From Clostridium sp. UBA6758 (GTDB taxonomy: Bacteria; Bacillota; Clostridia; Clostridiales; Clostridiaceae), in assembly GCA_002453475.1 (NCBI GenBank), contig DKGY01000078.1:17138-31455 (forward strand): a stretch of 14,318 nucleotides of DNA, read 5' to 3'. The position numbers and the translations under genes were made by a program. Positions within the stretch are counted from its first letter, which is position 1. Every line of letters starts with the position of its first letter. Positions 13,861 to 14,318 of this stretch are shown one piece after another. The notes under the pieces are model-generated. The model searched no databases. It had not been told where the DNA came from and was given only the letters and a program-made list of their open reading frames with translations.

Positions 13861-14318
13861 ATGAAAGAAGCAAATGAAGTAAAAGAAAATTTTAAAATAC
13901 TTGCTATAGAGTCAAGTTGCGATGAAACAGCAGCTTCAGTAGTAGTAAATGGAAGAGAAGTTTTATCTAATGTTATAGCTTCTCAAATTGATATACATAA
14001 AAAATTTGGTGGAGTTGTACCAGAGGTAGCTTCAAGAATGCACATAGAAGCCATTAGTGCTGTAGTGGAAGAAGCACTTAGAGAAGCAAATCTGACTTTT
14101 GAAGATATAGATGCAGTAGGGGTTACCTATGGACCAGGGCTTGTTGGAGCTTTACTTGTAGGTCTTCAATATGCTAAGGCTTTAGCTTACGGATTAAATA
14201 TTCCTTTAATCGGTGTAAACCATATTGAAGGTCATATAAGTGCTAACTTTATTGAGCATAAGGATTTAAAACCACCTTTTGTTACTTTAGTAGTTTCAGG
14301 AGGGCATACCTTTATTGT
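13861..14318 (+). CDS. tsaD: tRNA N6-adenosine threonylcarbamoyltransferase, 5' part (runs off the window)
   Basis: TsaD (formerly Gcp/YgjD) transfers the threonylcarbamoyl group to A37 of ANN-decoding tRNAs, working with TsaB and TsaE in the cytoplasm. The first 152 codons are present, out of about 340. Visible hallmarks: [16 protein letters not shown] (13-28), [17 protein letters not shown] (49-65), [13 protein letters not shown] (89-101), the metal-binding His121 and His125 in NHIEGH, and the nucleotide loop VSGGHT (145-150). AGTAGGTGAA precedes the ATG. The N-terminus carries about 11 extra residues before the first strand. tsaB, tsaE and rimI are not upstream, so tsaD is not in the common clustered arrangement on this side. 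Confidence 0.97.
   Translation, partial: MKEANEVKENFKILAIESSCDETAASVVVNGREVLSNVIASQIDIHKKFGGVVPEVASRMHIEAISAVVEEALREANLTFEDIDAVGVTYGPGLVGALLVGLQYAKALAYGLNIPLIGVNHIEGHISANFIEHKDLKPPFVTLVVSGGHTFI

Noticed and set aside
1..14318. CRISPR array, tRNA or rRNA genes, intact insertion sequence
   Set aside because: No regularly spaced repeats, no cloverleaf or rRNA sequence, and no intact transposase or integrase were seen on either strand.

Overview
The window is AT-rich DNA with strong GGAGG-type ribosome binding sites and very A/T-biased codon use. Gene content (UviB/BhlA-like holin, paired short ChrA proteins with a LysR regulator, IlvE, CopZ, TsaD) points to a low-GC Firmicute, most likely Clostridium sensu stricto. 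The species is not resolvable by eye. It is a chromosomal stretch in which housekeeping genes (ilvE, copZ, tsaD) alternate with accessory genes and one scar of a mobile element.

Region 1 (1-4376): the distal part of a type I restriction-modification operon. A small Asn/Gly-rich protein with a hydrophobic C-terminus is followed by hsdR (complete nuclease and helicase motifs) and a YgjP-type zinc metallopeptidase, all on + and tightly spaced, ending in a hairpin terminator. hsdM and hsdS are not in the window and presumably lie to the left. Region 2 (4377-6196): a UviB/BhlA holin-like peptide (-) and a divergent, membrane-anchored putative zinc protease (+).

Region 3 (6197-8083): ilvE (-), a stand-alone copper chaperone copZ (+) and a small hypothetical gene (-). 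Bidirectional terminators separate the convergent pairs.

Region 4 (8084-10720) is the most disturbed part. A SAM-dependent methyltransferase gene is cut off after about 89 codons and runs directly into a fused remnant of a Tn916-type integrase and excisionase on the opposite strand. I recognised this remnant from its translation. It is followed by a small two-helix membrane protein (-), a ~336-base stretch without a supported gene, a 98-residue membrane protein (+), a larger membrane protein broken by a frameshift near its 3' end, and a ~113-base inverted-repeat element.

Region 5 (10721-14318): a RusA-like resolvase with an added Cys-rich tail (-), a two-gene chromate-type transporter operon (-), its divergent LysR-type regulator (+) with a near-ideal operator between them, and the first 152 codons of tsaD (+), which runs off the right edge. 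The tsaD upstream region carries two DnaA-box-like 9-mers two helical turns apart.

All family assignments come from reading motifs; no database search was possible.
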